Of a stretch of DNA of 64,000 nt, positions 46,242 to 55,525 are shown piece after piece. The position numbers were made by a program, and so were the translations under genes. Location: positions 78,314 through 142,313 of the forward strand of contig JAEWIS010000017.1 of NCBI GenBank assembly GCA_023386955.1, given 5' to 3'. The notes beneath the pieces were generated by a model. The model was given only the letters and a program-made list of their open reading frames with translations, was not told where the DNA came from and did no database searches. Position 1 is the first letter of the stretch. Each line of letters opens with the position of its first letter. This DNA is from Bacillota bacterium (lineage in GTDB: Bacteria; Bacillota; Bacilli; Paenibacillales; NBRC-103111).

Positions 46242-47117
46242 ATGACCGGTATACCCGTAACCGCCTTAGCCTTCAGCGATATTGCACCGCATGTCCGTTA
46301 CATCCAGCACGTTACCCTGGACCCCGCCATCACCGGCCTATGGAAAAAGCTCTACGACCACCGGCTGACCTACATATGCAGCGGCACCGGAGAAATTCAT
46401 ATCGAAAACCAGGCGTATGTCTGCCAAAAGGGCGATCTTTTCTATTGGGGGCCGGATGTGCCCTACGCCGTCCACCGGGATGCGGAGAATCCGCTGACGG
46501 TTATGAATGTCCACTTTGACTTTACCCAGGCCCACCGGCAAAAGCGTTTTATGCCTCCGGCCCCCTTCCTCCCCCAATTCCGGGCGGAGCTGATTACAGA
46601 AAAGGTGGAGCTCTCGGATGCCCCCTTGTTCACCAAGCCCTTCCGCCTGCCTGCCAGCTTTCAAAGCGAACGCCCGCTTCTCCAGATGGTGGAGGAATAC
46701 AGGCTGCAGAAGCTGTTCAGCGGCCCCGCCCTCAATGGAATGCTGTTGAGCCTCCTGGTCTCCGTATACCGGCAATTGGCCCATCAGGGGGAATCCGCCC
46801 GACAGCACCGGGAGCTGGTTGAAGTAATCATGGACTATATCCACAGCAACCTGAACCAGCCTTTGACTAACCAGGCCTTGGCCGACCGCTTCAGCTTCCA
46901 TCCCAATTATCTGAACCGCCTGTTTGTCCGGCATACCGGGACGCCGCTCCACCGGTATATCCTGAATACCAAAGCGGATAAGGCCGTAGAGCTGCTTCAC
47001 TCCACGGCCATACCTGTTACCGAGATCGCCCAAACCCTGGGCTTTTGCGACCTCAGCCATTTCTCCAAATTCTTCAAGGAACGGTATGGTATAAGCCCCT
47101 CCGGCCTGCGGCTGTAA
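46242..47117 (+). CDS. AraC-family regulator
   Basis: The protein has 291 residues. The N-terminal cupin sensor includes 'DHRLTYICSGTGEIHIE' and 'VCQKGDLFYWGPDVPYAVHR'. The C-terminal HTH pair is 'ALADRFSFHPNYLNRLFVRHTG' and 'VTEIAQTLGFCDLSHFSKFFKERYG', ending with the ISPSGLR family tail. AAGGGA lies before the ATG. It is divergent from the 810-residue protein, with a short shared promoter region, so it is probably its activator. The inducer is unknown. Confidence 0.9.
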   Translation: MTGIPVTALAFSDIAPHVRYIQHVTLDPAITGLWKKLYDHRLTYICSGTGEIHIENQAYVCQKGDLFYWGPDVPYAVHRDAENPLTVMNVHFDFTQAHRQKRFMPPAPFLPQFRAELITEKVELSDAPLFTKPFRLPASFQSERPLLQMVEEYRLQKLFSGPALNGMLLSLLVSVYRQLAHQGESARQHRELVEVIMDYIHSNLNQPLTNQALADRFSFHPNYLNRLFVRHTGTPLHRYILNTKADKAVELLHSTAIPVTEIAQTLGFCDLSHFSKFFKERYGISPSGLRL

Positions 47118-47297
47118 CCGGATTGCTTCTTGAAATCCTCCGTTCTGCCCTTATAATGCTGATAGAGACACTCATGCTGCGGTTCCCGCTGCACCATAGA
47201 CCGATCAAATGTCGGAGAAGGCCCTCAAATCGGCTTTTGCCGTTTTCGAGGCATATACCGCAGATAAAGCGGAATTTCGGGAAGAGAAGGGAAACCA

Positions 47298-48473
47298 GTG
47301 GATAATTTTGTATTTTACAGTCCTACCTGTTTTGTATTCGGCAAGGATGAGGAAAACCATGTTGGCGCGTATGTGCGCCGTTTCGGCGGGAGCCGGGTGC
47401 TTATCCATTACGGTGGCGGCTCCGTGATCCGCTCGGGCCTGATGGTCCGGGTGAAGCGCTCCCTGGCGGAGGAAGGCATCTCCTTCGTGGAGCTGGGCGG
47501 GGTAAAGCCCAATCCCCGCAGCGGTCTGGTCTATCAAGGGATTGAATTATGCCGCAGGGAGCAGGTGGACTTTGTGCTGGCGGTGGGAGGCGGCAGCGTC
47601 ATTGATTCGGCCAAGGCCATTGCCGCAGGCGCTCTTTATGAGGGGGACTTCTGGGACCATCACCAGGGAAAACCCATCACTAAGGCGCTGCCTATCGGCA
47701 CCATTCTGACTATCGCCGCCGCAGGCAGCGAGGGCTCCCCCAACTGTGTCATCACCAAGGAGGAGGGCATGTACAAACGGGGCGCCAACAGCGACCATCT
47801 CCGCCCCGCCTTCTCCATTCTGAATCCGGCGCTGACCCAGACAGTTCCCCCCTACCAGATCGCCTGCGGGATAACCGATATCATGGCGCATCTTCTGGAG
47901 CGTTATTTCACCACCACAGCAGATGTGGAAGTAACCGACCGGCTCATCGAGGGTCTGCTTCTGGCGGTGATCAAGGAAGCTCCACGGGTGATGGCCGATC
48001 CCTCCGACTACCAGGCCCAGGCCAACCTCATGTGGGCAGGGATGATGGCCCACAACAATTCCTGCGGCGTGGGCCGTACCCAGGACTGGGCCAGCCATTA
48101 TATCGAGCATGAGCTGTCGGCGCTCTACGACTGCGCTCACGGAGCGGGACTAGCCGTCGTGTTCCCCGCATGGATGACCTACACCATGGGGCATAACGTC
48201 AGCCGGTTTGCCCAGCTTGCTGTCCGGGTTTGGGGCTGCCAGATGGACTTCACCCATCCGGAGAATACCGCCAGAGCGGGGATTACCGCTCTGAAGCAGT
48301 TCTGGACCTCACTGGGTATGCCAACCACTTTTGCGGAGCTGGGAGCCAAGCCGGAGGATATTGAGCATATGGCCCGCCTTGCCTGCCACGGCGACGTGCG
48401 CAAAGGCTCCCTAGGCACCTTTGCCAAGCTGGATGCGGAGGATGTGGCGAAGATTTACCGTCTGATGCTGTAA
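47298..48473 (+). CDS. Iron-containing alcohol dehydrogenase (butanol dehydrogenase-like)
   Basis: This 391-residue group III alcohol dehydrogenase starts at GTG with AAGGGA upstream. The nucleotide site is 'VLAVGGGSVIDSAKAIAAG'. Metal ligands are visible as the Asp and His of 'GITDIMAHLLE' and the two His of 'IEHELSALYDCAHGAGL', as in YugJ/BdhA proteins, which reduce aldehydes such as butyraldehyde with NAD(P)H. It is transcribed alone and ends at a terminator. The true substrate is not determinable. Confidence 0.92.
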   Translation: MDNFVFYSPTCFVFGKDEENHVGAYVRRFGGSRVLIHYGGGSVIRSGLMVRVKRSLAEEGISFVELGGVKPNPRSGLVYQGIELCRREQVDFVLAVGGGSVIDSAKAIAAGALYEGDFWDHHQGKPITKALPIGTILTIAAAGSEGSPNCVITKEEGMYKRGANSDHLRPAFSILNPALTQTVPPYQIACGITDIMAHLLERYFTTTADVEVTDRLIEGLLLAVIKEAPRVMADPSDYQAQANLMWAGMMAHNNSCGVGRTQDWASHYIEHELSALYDCAHGAGLAVVFPAWMTYTMGHNVSRFAQLAVRVWGCQMDFTHPENTARAGITALKQFWTSLGMPTTFAELGAKPEDIEHMARLACHGDVRKGSLGTFAKLDAEDVAKIYRLML

Positions 48474-48502
48474 CCATCCTGCAACCATCTATCCCATGAA
48501 CT

Positions 48503-48540
48503 AACCACCCTTCTTCCGGGGTGGTTTTCTTGTTTTTAAG
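48503..48540 (+). terminator. Terminator of the alcohol dehydrogenase gene
   Basis: AACCACCC pairs with GGGTGGTT, followed by TTCTTGTTTTT. Confidence 0.85.
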
Positions 48541-48593
48541 ATGCATAAAAATTACTGATAATACCAAATTTAAGATTAAAAGGTGGTGTTGTC

Positions 48594-49691
48594 ATGAAAG
48601 TGGCGATAATGGGTGCAGGTTTATCCGGACTGGCTTGTGCCCTAACGTTAGAAAAACACGGTATTATCCCGGATATCTACGAAACCGGCGCCCAGGTTGG
48701 GGACCGCTTTGTCTATGCCGAAATTTTCTTCGGCGTAACCGCCAGACCTGCCCGGGATTGTGTAACCTACCTGGCCAATGAGCTGGGGATTTACCTCAAT
48801 CCCGTGTACATGATCCGCACCATGTCCATTCACGGGCCCGGGGAAACCGCTGTGATGGAGGGAAGCCTGGGTCATTCCAATATCCGGGGGCGGCACGAAA
48901 AAGCCTTGGAGAAGCATCTCCAACAGCAGCTGCAGTCCCCAATCCGCTTCCGTTCCCAGGTCACCTATGAGGAATTGCTGGAGGATTATACTCACGTGGT
49001 GGTGGCCACAGGCGAAACGACCATTGCCCGGCGGCTCAAAAATTATGATCTGGCCTTGACCGTATCCATGAAGGGCTGCACCGTATCGGGGAGCTTCGAT
49101 CTCAACCGGGTGTATACCTGGCTGAACGATGCCTATTGCCCCAAGGGCTATGGATATCTCATCCCCCTGTCCGAAAAGGAAGCCAGTGTCGTCATCGCCT
49201 ATCCGGATTACCCGCTAAACCAAAACGTGGATATCCACTCTCTTTGGGACAAATTCTTCCCCAGGGTTTGCTCCGACCTCCAGCAGGCTCTGACTGTGAC
49301 AGACGGCTTCGAGATCAATCATTATCCCATTGGCATATCCCGGGACTCCCGGATCGGGAATACTTTTTTTGTGGGAAACAACTTCGGCAGCATTATGCCC
49401 TTTCTCGGCTTCGGGCAATTTTCCTCCCTGGCAACCGGCGTGTACGCCGCCTGGGATATGTGCGGGCTGGGAGACTACGGGAAGCTGACCCGACCTTTAC
49501 GCAAAAGCTATGACAATTCCCTTATCCTCCGCAAGGCAATGGAGCAGATTGGCAATGACCAGCTGGACTCCATCGTCAAGTGGCTGGATACACCCGTCGG
49601 GCACAAGCTGTTCAACATGAAGCAGGTTGATTTGCTGCGTGCCGCTTCTTACCTGCTAAGACCCTGGGTGGGCATAAAATCACTGGTGTGA
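48594..49691 (+). CDS. FAD-dependent oxidoreductase (geranylgeranyl reductase-like)
   Basis: The protein has 365 residues. The N-terminal dinucleotide motif is VAIMGAGLSGLACALTLE, followed by an acidic residue in 'DIYETG' for the adenosine ribose. Near residue 255 a second family block 'GNTFFVGNNFGSIMPFLGFG' contacts the flavin. The fold fits the p-hydroxybenzoate hydroxylase/geranylgeranyl reductase superfamily. The downstream gene starts 19 nt later and encodes a DUF3231 protein, so the two are probably cotranscribed. Substrate unknown; a lipid or quinone-like molecule is only a guess. Confidence 0.85.
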   Translation: MKVAIMGAGLSGLACALTLEKHGIIPDIYETGAQVGDRFVYAEIFFGVTARPARDCVTYLANELGIYLNPVYMIRTMSIHGPGETAVMEGSLGHSNIRGRHEKALEKHLQQQLQSPIRFRSQVTYEELLEDYTHVVVATGETTIARRLKNYDLALTVSMKGCTVSGSFDLNRVYTWLNDAYCPKGYGYLIPLSEKEASVVIAYPDYPLNQNVDIHSLWDKFFPRVCSDLQQALTVTDGFEINHYPIGISRDSRIGNTFFVGNNFGSIMPFLGFGQFSSLATGVYAAWDMCGLGDYGKLTRPLRKSYDNSLILRKAMEQIGNDQLDSIVKWLDTPVGHKLFNMKQVDLLRAASYLLRPWVGIKSLV

Positions 49692-49710
49692 ATAATTAGG
49701 GGGGGTTTTC

Positions 49711-50697
49711 TTGAATCAGACCCATACCGGGCTATGCGCCCTGGAAATCAGCTACTTGTGGGCGGGTTATGCTGTGGACAGCATGTCCGTCTCCATCCTG
49801 TCCGGCTACAGCCGCCATGCAACGAATAATCAGGTCAAGGATCTCTTAACAACCACCGCAGAATTCGGGCAGGAGCAGGTGAACCGGAGAAGCCGGATTA
49901 TGTCCGGTGAGGGCATGCCTCTGCCCAAGGGCTTCATCGTGGAGGAGGAGGTGCATATGTCGGCGCCGCGGCTGTTTTCCGACCGTTTCTATCTCATTTA
50001 TCTGTCCATCGCCACCCGCCTCGGGCTGCTTTTCTATTCCCAGGCGTTGGGTGTCGCCTGCCGGGAGGACGTCCGCTTCTTTTCCTCGGACAGCCTGCAA
50101 GCCACGGAACGCTTGCAAAACTCTGTGCTTACTCTGATGCAGAACCGGGGTGAATATTTCCGCCCGCCTGTTCTGACCGCTCCCGACCATCCGGAGTTTA
50201 TCCAAAAAACCAGCTTCCTGAACGGCTTTTTCGGTGACAAGCGGCCGTTGACCGGGATGGAAATCAGCGGCTTATACAGCTCCATGGAGCTTGTCCTGCT
50301 AATGGAAGCCATCAGCACCGGTTTTGCCCAGGTGTCCTCCGACGCCAAGGTCAGAGAGCAGTTTCTGCGGATGAAGGAGCTTACTACCGGACATAAACAA
50401 GCCATGGAGAAGGTTTTGGAAAAGGACGATTTGCCTGCTCCCGTTTCCTTTGTGGCGGAGGTCACCAACTCTACCAAGGCACTTTTTTCCGAGCGGTTGA
50501 TGCTCTGCCATGCCGCTGGATTGAACGGAACCCTCATCGAAGCCTATGGCAATGCTATGAGCTATACCATGCGCAATGATGTGGCCGCCTTGTACCTGAA
50601 GCAGATCGGCCAGGTGGGGATGCTGGCGGAGAGCATGACCAAAACTCTGGTGGATTTCGAATGGCTGGAGAAACCCCCTGGGGCACTGGAGCGGTAG
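49711..50697 (+). CDS. DUF3231 family protein
   Basis: This 328-residue protein begins with TTG preceded by a G7 run 5 nt away. It consists of two similar helical domains of about 150 residues, each with the ferritin-like layout of DUF3231. That family is restricted to Bacillales, is related to spore coat protein CotF, and is often tied to sporulation. The pairs 'EISYLWAGYAVDSMSVSIL' and 'GLYSSMELVLLMEAISTGF' mark the two repeats. It is probably in an operon with the preceding FAD oxidoreductase. Molecular function unknown. Confidence 0.82.
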   Translation: MNQTHTGLCALEISYLWAGYAVDSMSVSILSGYSRHATNNQVKDLLTTTAEFGQEQVNRRSRIMSGEGMPLPKGFIVEEEVHMSAPRLFSDRFYLIYLSIATRLGLLFYSQALGVACREDVRFFSSDSLQATERLQNSVLTLMQNRGEYFRPPVLTAPDHPEFIQKTSFLNGFFGDKRPLTGMEISGLYSSMELVLLMEAISTGFAQVSSDAKVREQFLRMKELTTGHKQAMEKVLEKDDLPAPVSFVAEVTNSTKALFSERLMLCHAAGLNGTLIEAYGNAMSYTMRNDVAALYLKQIGQVGMLAESMTKTLVDFEWLEKPPGALER

Positions 50698-50708
50698 GGC
50701 TGTCAGTG

Positions 50709-50743
50709 GACTGTTGAGAACAACCGTCTCAACAGTCTTTTTT
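50709..50743 (+). terminator. Terminator of the DUF3231 gene
   Basis: GACTGTTGAG (50709-50718) and CTCAACAGTC (50728-50737), then T6. The stop of the convergent RCC1 gene lies inside the T tract. Confidence 0.9.
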
Positions 50744-51599
50744 ATGGCCGGATGCCGCTCCACCCGCTTACGTCACATTGTCCGTAATCGTTAGCGCCTA
50801 CTGCCGCCACCGTACCGTCGGATTGAACTCCGAGAGTATGGGCACACCCCGCTGCAATAGCCCTAATAGCCTGCCAACCGTCTACTTGGCATTGGCCATG
50901 CACATTCAAGCCTGCAGCCAGCACCCTGCCGTCAGATGTAAGACCCACCGTATGATAACTGCCCGCTGCAACGGCAACTATATCGCGCCAGCCGCTTACA
51001 TTGCATTGGCCATGCTTATTCCATCCCACAGCCGTTACCGTCCCATCCCATTTAAGCCCCACCGTGTGAAGATACCCCGCCGAAACAGACGCTATGCCTT
51101 GCCAGTCGGTTACATTGCATTGGCGGTATTTATTATTGCCTGCCGCCATTACCTTTCCGTCTGCTTTTAGGCCGACTGTATGCCAGTCACCCGCTGTAAC
51201 TGCCACAATATCCAACCAGCCGCTCACGCCGCATTCACCCTCATTGTTACGGCCTACTGCCAGCACTGTACCATCCGATTTAACCCCAATGGTACGGCAC
51301 CAGCCTGCCGCAATGGCTGCAATATCGCGCCAGCTATGAACATCGCATTGGCCATGCTTATTCCAGCCCGCTCCTATCACCATACCGTCAGAGGTAAGAC
51401 CAACTGTATGTGCATTCCCCGTGTTCGTGGCCATATGCACATTGCCGGCAGCAACCGCTACGATATGACGCCAGCCGCTTACATCACATTGCCCGCATTT
51501 ATTATCCCCGGCTGCCGTTACCGTGCCGTCGGTTTTCAAACCGACGGTATGGCGGCGTCCTGCCGCTAGGGAACCTTTATGCAATAGTTTGGTCTCCAT
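50742..51599 (-). CDS. RCC1-repeat (beta-propeller) protein
   Basis: The protein has 285 residues made almost entirely of seven RCC1-type repeats of about 41 residues. Each has the pattern HTVGLKxDGTV, an AxGxNxxGQCxV segment, then W-x-x-I-x-x-V-x-A-G, so the whole is one seven-bladed propeller with no other domain. There is no signal peptide or membrane span, which suggests a cytoplasmic binding scaffold. Conserved Cys in GQCDV and His in the repeat start recur in every blade. Bacterial RCC1 proteins have no settled function. It is a single gene, convergent with the DUF3231 gene. Confidence 0.9.
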   Translation of the reverse strand: METKLLHKGSLAAGRRHTVGLKTDGTVTAAGDNKCGQCDVSGWRHIVAVAAGNVHMATNTGNAHTVGLTSDGMVIGAGWNKHGQCDVHSWRDIAAIAAGWCRTIGVKSDGTVLAVGRNNEGECGVSGWLDIVAVTAGDWHTVGLKADGKVMAAGNNKYRQCNVTDWQGIASVSAGYLHTVGLKWDGTVTAVGWNKHGQCNVSGWRDIVAVAAGSYHTVGLTSDGRVLAAGLNVHGQCQVDGWQAIRAIAAGCAHTLGVQSDGTVAAVGANDYGQCDVSGWSGIRP

Positions 51600-51707
51600 G
51601 TTTTCCCCCGCCCATTCATATCTCCTGCCCGTCCATCCGTGTAGCTTATCTTATTCGATGTCGTAATCTCATACTCCTTGCTTGGACATGCTCATTCAAA
51701 TTCCCCC

Positions 51708-51747
51708 TTGACACACCTTAACTGTACTATTACTATTAATACAGTTA
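51708..51747 (+). promoter_or_regulatory. Promoter and YtrA-type operator of the GntR/ABC operon
   Basis: TTGACA (51708-51713), 17 nt, then TACTAT (51731-51736). Over the -10 region lies an 8-bp inverted repeat TAACTGTA (51719-51726) and TACAGTTA (51740-51747), 13 nt apart. A GntR dimer bound there would block transcription of its own operon. Confidence 0.75.
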
Positions 51748-51795
51748 GTTCACGAACAGGAGCGCAGACCGTTACCGGGAGAAAGGGGCGAAGCC

Positions 51796-52170
51796 ATGTT
51801 TGAATTGGATTTACGCAGCCGCAGGCCCATCTATGAGCAGCTCATGGACAAAATCAAGGATGCCATCCTCTATGGGGTCCTGAAGCAGGATGAGCAGCTT
51901 CCCTCTGTCCGGACGCTTTCCACACAGCTTACGGTTAATCCCAACACAGTGCAGAAGGCATACCGGGAGCTGGAGCGGGAGGGCTTCATTTATTCCCTGC
52001 CGGGCAAGGGCAGCTTCGTCTCCCCCGGCAAGGCCCACGCCGACCTGGCAAGATTGGCGGAGGTGCGCCGGGAGCTGGCCGGACTGATGGAGGAGGCCGC
52101 CCGGCTGGGCATGACCCAGGACGAAATTTTATCTCTTTATCAAAAGGTGCAAGCCTCGAAAAAGGAGTGA
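51796..52170 (+). CDS. GntR-family regulator, YtrA subfamily
   Basis: This 124-residue protein has an N-terminal winged helix (IYEQLMDKIKDAILYG, 'LSTQLTVNPNTVQKAYRELE', 'PGKGSFVSP') and only a short two-helix C-terminal tail, which is the hallmark of the YtrA subfamily. It has no ligand-binding domain. YtrA regulators repress adjacent ABC transporters and are released by cell-wall antibiotics in B. subtilis. The operator-like inverted repeat upstream fits autoregulation. The next gene starts 5 nt after the stop. Confidence 0.92.
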   Translation: MFELDLRSRRPIYEQLMDKIKDAILYGVLKQDEQLPSVRTLSTQLTVNPNTVQKAYRELEREGFIYSLPGKGSFVSPGKAHADLARLAEVRRELAGLMEEAARLGMTQDEILSLYQKVQASKKE

Positions 52171-52175
52171 CACAC

Positions 52176-53078
52176 ATGATCGAAATCAGCGGAATCAGCA
52201 AAAGCTTCCAGCGGGAGCAAGCGGTGAAGGAGCTCAGCCTGACCATACATAATGCGTCCGTCTTTGGCCTCCTGGGCTCCAACGGTGCCGGCAAAACCAC
52301 CCTGCTGAAGCTGATGGCGGGGATTATGAAGCCCGATGAAGGCCATGTTCTGGTGGAGGGTCAGCCGGTTTATGAAAACCCGGCGATTAAGGGGCGTTTG
52401 ATTTTTGTCCCCGATACCCCCTACTTCTTTCCCCAAACCAGCCTGCGCCAGATGGCCGATTATTACCGGTCGGTTTATCCCGGGTGGAGCGAGGAACGGT
52501 ACAAGCAGCTTTCCCAGGTATTTCAACTGGATGAAAAGCGCAAGCTGCACCGCTTCTCCAAGGGGATGCAGCGCCAAGCCTCCTTCTGGCTGGCCTTAAG
52601 CTGTATGCCGGAGGTGCTTATTCTCGATGAGCCCATTGACGGCTTGGACCCTATCATGCGCCGCCAGATCAAGAATCTGCTGTTCCAGGAATCCGCCGAA
52701 CGGGGCATGACCGCCGTCATTTCCTCCCATAATCTGCGGGAAATCGAGGATCTCTGCGACCATGTAGGCATGATGCATCAAGGCCGGTTAATCATCGACA
52801 AGGATCTGGATGTGATGAAGGCCGATACCCACAAGGTCCAGACCGCCTTCTGCAGCGCGGACGGGGAGCCTGAGCTGCCCGGACATCTCAGGATTCTGCA
52901 TTCGGAGTCCCGGGGAAGTGTCCGGATGTATATTGTGAAGGGCGAACGTGCGGAGATTGAAGAAGCCTTCCGCCTCCTGAATCCGTTGGTGCTGGACCTC
53001 CTGCCGCTGACGCTGGAGGAGATATTCTTTTACGAAATGGGGGATGCGGGTTATGAAGTCCAACCGATTCTTCTTTAA
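52176..53078 (+). CDS. ABC transporter ATP-binding protein (YtrB-like)
   Basis: The protein has 300 residues from the ATG at 52176, with AAGGAG 8 nt upstream; a GTG at 52167 is in frame but too close to the site. Walker A is GSNGAGKTT and Walker B is 'LILDEPIDGLD', and the signature region is degenerate (RFSKGMQRQ). The C-terminal extension of about 90 residues is typical of drug or antibiotic export ATPases. It overlaps the permease gene by 26 nt. The substrate is unknown; YtrABC-type systems respond to cell-envelope antibiotics. Confidence 0.92.
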   Translation: MIEISGISKSFQREQAVKELSLTIHNASVFGLLGSNGAGKTTLLKLMAGIMKPDEGHVLVEGQPVYENPAIKGRLIFVPDTPYFFPQTSLRQMADYYRSVYPGWSEERYKQLSQVFQLDEKRKLHRFSKGMQRQASFWLALSCMPEVLILDEPIDGLDPIMRRQIKNLLFQESAERGMTAVISSHNLREIEDLCDHVGMMHQGRLIIDKDLDVMKADTHKVQTAFCSADGEPELPGHLRILHSESRGSVRMYIVKGERAEIEEAFRLLNPLVLDLLPLTLEEIFFYEMGDAGYEVQPILL

Positions 53079-55044
53079 TTCCGGCGTCATCCGCCAGGAC
53101 CTCCGCCAGCATGGCTGGATCGGCATTCTGTATCTGCTTGGACTCCTGTTTTCTCTTCCGCTTCAAATGATGATGACCGAGCTGTCCCCCCGCGCTCCGC
53201 GGATGGTGCTGCAGAACCTGTTTTCTGACGGGAACGGTGATTTTCAGAACCTTCTGGTTATGGTGTTTCCGGTAGCGGCCGGGATTTTTATCTTCCGTTA
53301 TCTCCAGTCCAAAGGCTCTGCGGATTTCCAGCACAGCCTTCCCTTACGCCGTGACCGTCTGTTTTTATCCCATCTGGCCAGCGGGTTGATCCTGCTGGTT
53401 GTGCCCATTCTGGTCAATGCCTGTATACTGGCTATTGTGAAGATGATGCCTGACCTGGCGTATGTGTTCAGGTGGTACGTGCTTTTCAAATGGCTGGCAA
53501 CCTTATTGGTCCTTACCGTTTTTATGTACATATTCACTGTCTTCGTCGGGATGTGTACCGGTCAGTCCATTCTTCAGACGGCGGTGGTGTTTATCCTGCT
53601 GCTTCTGCCTGCCGCCCTGGGCGAACTGTGGGGCTTTCATTTCCGGACTTACTTGTACGGATATTCCACATATTATGTCGACAACAGCATGAACTGGTCC
53701 AACTGGTCCCCCCTTGTCCAACTGCTGGAACAGAATTTGGAGCAATTCGACCGGTATTCCGCATTCATCTATACGGGCTTGTCCTGTGTGTTCGGAGCTG
53801 CCGCATTTTTCCTGTACCGTCTGCGCAAGACGGAGGCTGCCACCCAGGCCATCGCCTTCAGCTACTTTAACCCTCTGTTCCGCGGGGGCGTTATGGTATG
53901 CGCCATGATGGTGGCAGGCGCCTATTTTCATCAATCCAATAATAACCCCGGTTGGACCTGGTTCGGCTATATCGCGGGAGCGGTGATCGGCTTTGCCGGG
54001 GTGGAGATGCTGCTGCAGAAATCCTGGCAGATCTATAGCCGCAAGGCATTGATCCGCTTCGGGGGTTACACGCTGCTTTGCGCGCTGATCCTGTATGTGC
54101 CTGTGACCAATATCAGCGGATATGTCACCCGCGTCCCGGATACGGCCCAGGTGGAGAAAACCACCGTCAGCCTGGAAGGACAGGTTTACTCTATGTTCCG
54201 GAACAGTCGTACCAACAGCCAGAGAGATGAGGCTTACATTAACGCTATCCGCGATCTGCACAAGAAGCTGGTGGTTACCCGGGCCAAAGGCCCGTTGCCA
54301 CATAGCCCCACCCCCATCCGGACCATCAATGTAAACATTGCGTATTGGCTCGAGGATGGTTCCGTCCTGTCCCGTGAGTATCCGGCCATTCCGGTTCCGC
54401 TGATTGAGGAGCAATTGAAGCCGATGATGGAAACGGAAGGATACAAAAAAGCGGTCTTCGATTTGAATTTGTTGGATCAGCGCATTGACCGGATTACACT
54501 GGAGGGGGCGTATTATGCGGAAGGAAGGTATGCCGAAAACCCCAAAACTGCTGTAATCACGGATCCGCAGGAAATCAAGGAATTCCAGGAAATCCTGAAG
54601 CGGGAGCTGCTGAATATGACCTATGAGGACCACACCGACGGCCGGTTGGAGTGGGCTACGGTGAGCGTTCTGCCTTCCGGAAAGAACGACCAGACCCGGT
54701 ATCTCTGGAAAAAATCCTTCAAGGAATTGGATGCTTGGATGACAGCCAAGGGTTATGCCACCAAAGTGAAGCTCATCCCGGCCAATGTGACGGATCTGGA
54801 GGCGGTGCTCATGGATCCGGTGCTTTCGGCAGACCGGTACAGCTTCCCTTCGGAGCAGGAATACCGGTTCCAAACCTCTGTCAGCACCCCGGTACCCATT
54901 ACAGATAAGCAGAAGATCGAATCCATTCTGGAAAATATGTCGATCTACGAATCAGGTGCCGCCGGCTATATGATCAAATTCAAGATGACCGGCACCAATC
55001 AGGTGGTTTACGGCTTTATCCCGGAGGACCGGCTTGTCCCCTGA
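53053..55044 (+). CDS. ABC transporter permease with large C-terminal extracytoplasmic domain
   Basis: The protein has 663 residues from the ATG at 53053 (GGGGG 9 nt upstream); an ATG three codons earlier is possible. About eight membrane spans lie in the first 360 residues, opening with the ABC2-type features 'FNSGVIRQDLRQHGWIGILY' and 'FQHSLPLRRDRLFLSHL'. A soluble region of about 300 residues follows that resembles DUF6449-type extracytoplasmic domains. It completes the YtrA-like operon. Export or release of a cell-envelope-active compound is plausible, but not shown by sequence. Confidence 0.85.
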   Translation: MKSNRFFFNSGVIRQDLRQHGWIGILYLLGLLFSLPLQMMMTELSPRAPRMVLQNLFSDGNGDFQNLLVMVFPVAAGIFIFRYLQSKGSADFQHSLPLRRDRLFLSHLASGLILLVVPILVNACILAIVKMMPDLAYVFRWYVLFKWLATLLVLTVFMYIFTVFVGMCTGQSILQTAVVFILLLLPAALGELWGFHFRTYLYGYSTYYVDNSMNWSNWSPLVQLLEQNLEQFDRYSAFIYTGLSCVFGAAAFFLYRLRKTEAATQAIAFSYFNPLFRGGVMVCAMMVAGAYFHQSNNNPGWTWFGYIAGAVIGFAGVEMLLQKSWQIYSRKALIRFGGYTLLCALILYVPVTNISGYVTRVPDTAQVEKTTVSLEGQVYSMFRNSRTNSQRDEAYINAIRDLHKKLVVTRAKGPLPHSPTPIRTINVNIAYWLEDGSVLSREYPAIPVPLIEEQLKPMMETEGYKKAVFDLNLLDQRIDRITLEGAYYAEGRYAENPKTAVITDPQEIKEFQEILKRELLNMTYEDHTDGRLEWATVSVLPSGKNDQTRYLWKKSFKELDAWMTAKGYATKVKLIPANVTDLEAVLMDPVLSADRYSFPSEQEYRFQTSVSTPVPITDKQKIESILENMSIYESGAAGYMIKFKMTGTNQVVYGFIPEDRLVP

Positions 55045-55061
55045 CCAAGCCTACCTTAACA

Positions 55062-55111
55062 AAAACACTCCCTGCCGCCGCATGCATAACTGCGGTGAAC
55101 GGGAGTGTTTT
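55062..55111. terminator. Bidirectional terminator
   Basis: AAAACACTCCC pairs with GGGAGTGTTTT, with an inner CCGCA/TGCGG helix. It separates the ABC permease from the convergent membrane-protein gene. Confidence 0.85.
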
Positions 55112-55126
55112 GGTTTTAGGGAAGAG

Positions 55127-55525
55127 TCAGGAGGTCCTACGGAGACGGAGACGGATATAACGAACGATTTCCGCCACTAAGCCCAAGGCAATTCCCGCTC
55201 CGGAGAAAAGCATGAAATAAAGAAAGCCGATCAGATCCCCCCAGGCGTCGATATTCAGATAAGCGCTGCGTATCATAGACGCCAGCCCTATACCGGTGCC
55301 TATTGACGACAACAGCCAGAACCATCGTGCTCCCAGCCAGCCCATTCCGTTAATGACCGCCGCCACAATGATGCTAAACAACAGAAGCCGGAGTGCAAGC
55401 CATAGATCCGTTTCATTCCGCCAGACGGCGAAGCGGGCAAGCCACATCACAATGGTCATCATAATCGCATACCAAACGAACCAGACCAGCCAGCGTCTGC
55501 TTCTGGCCTGCGGCAGATATTTCAT
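55127..55525 (-). CDS. Small four-span membrane protein, uncharacterised
   Basis: The protein has 132 residues from MKYLPQARSRRW, where GGGGGAGG lies upstream; the frame is open nine codons further. Four hydrophobic spans are visible (about residues 14-32, 42-62, 66-85 and 98-120), with a basic C-terminus RYIRLRLRRTS. No family is recognised. It is transcribed alone and has no obvious partner. Confidence 0.75.
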   Translation of the reverse strand: MKYLPQARSRRWLVWFVWYAIMMTIVMWLARFAVWRNETDLWLALRLLLFSIIVAAVINGMGWLGARWFWLLSSIGTGIGLASMIRSAYLNIDAWGDLIGFLYFMLFSGAGIALGLVAEIVRYIRLRLRRTS

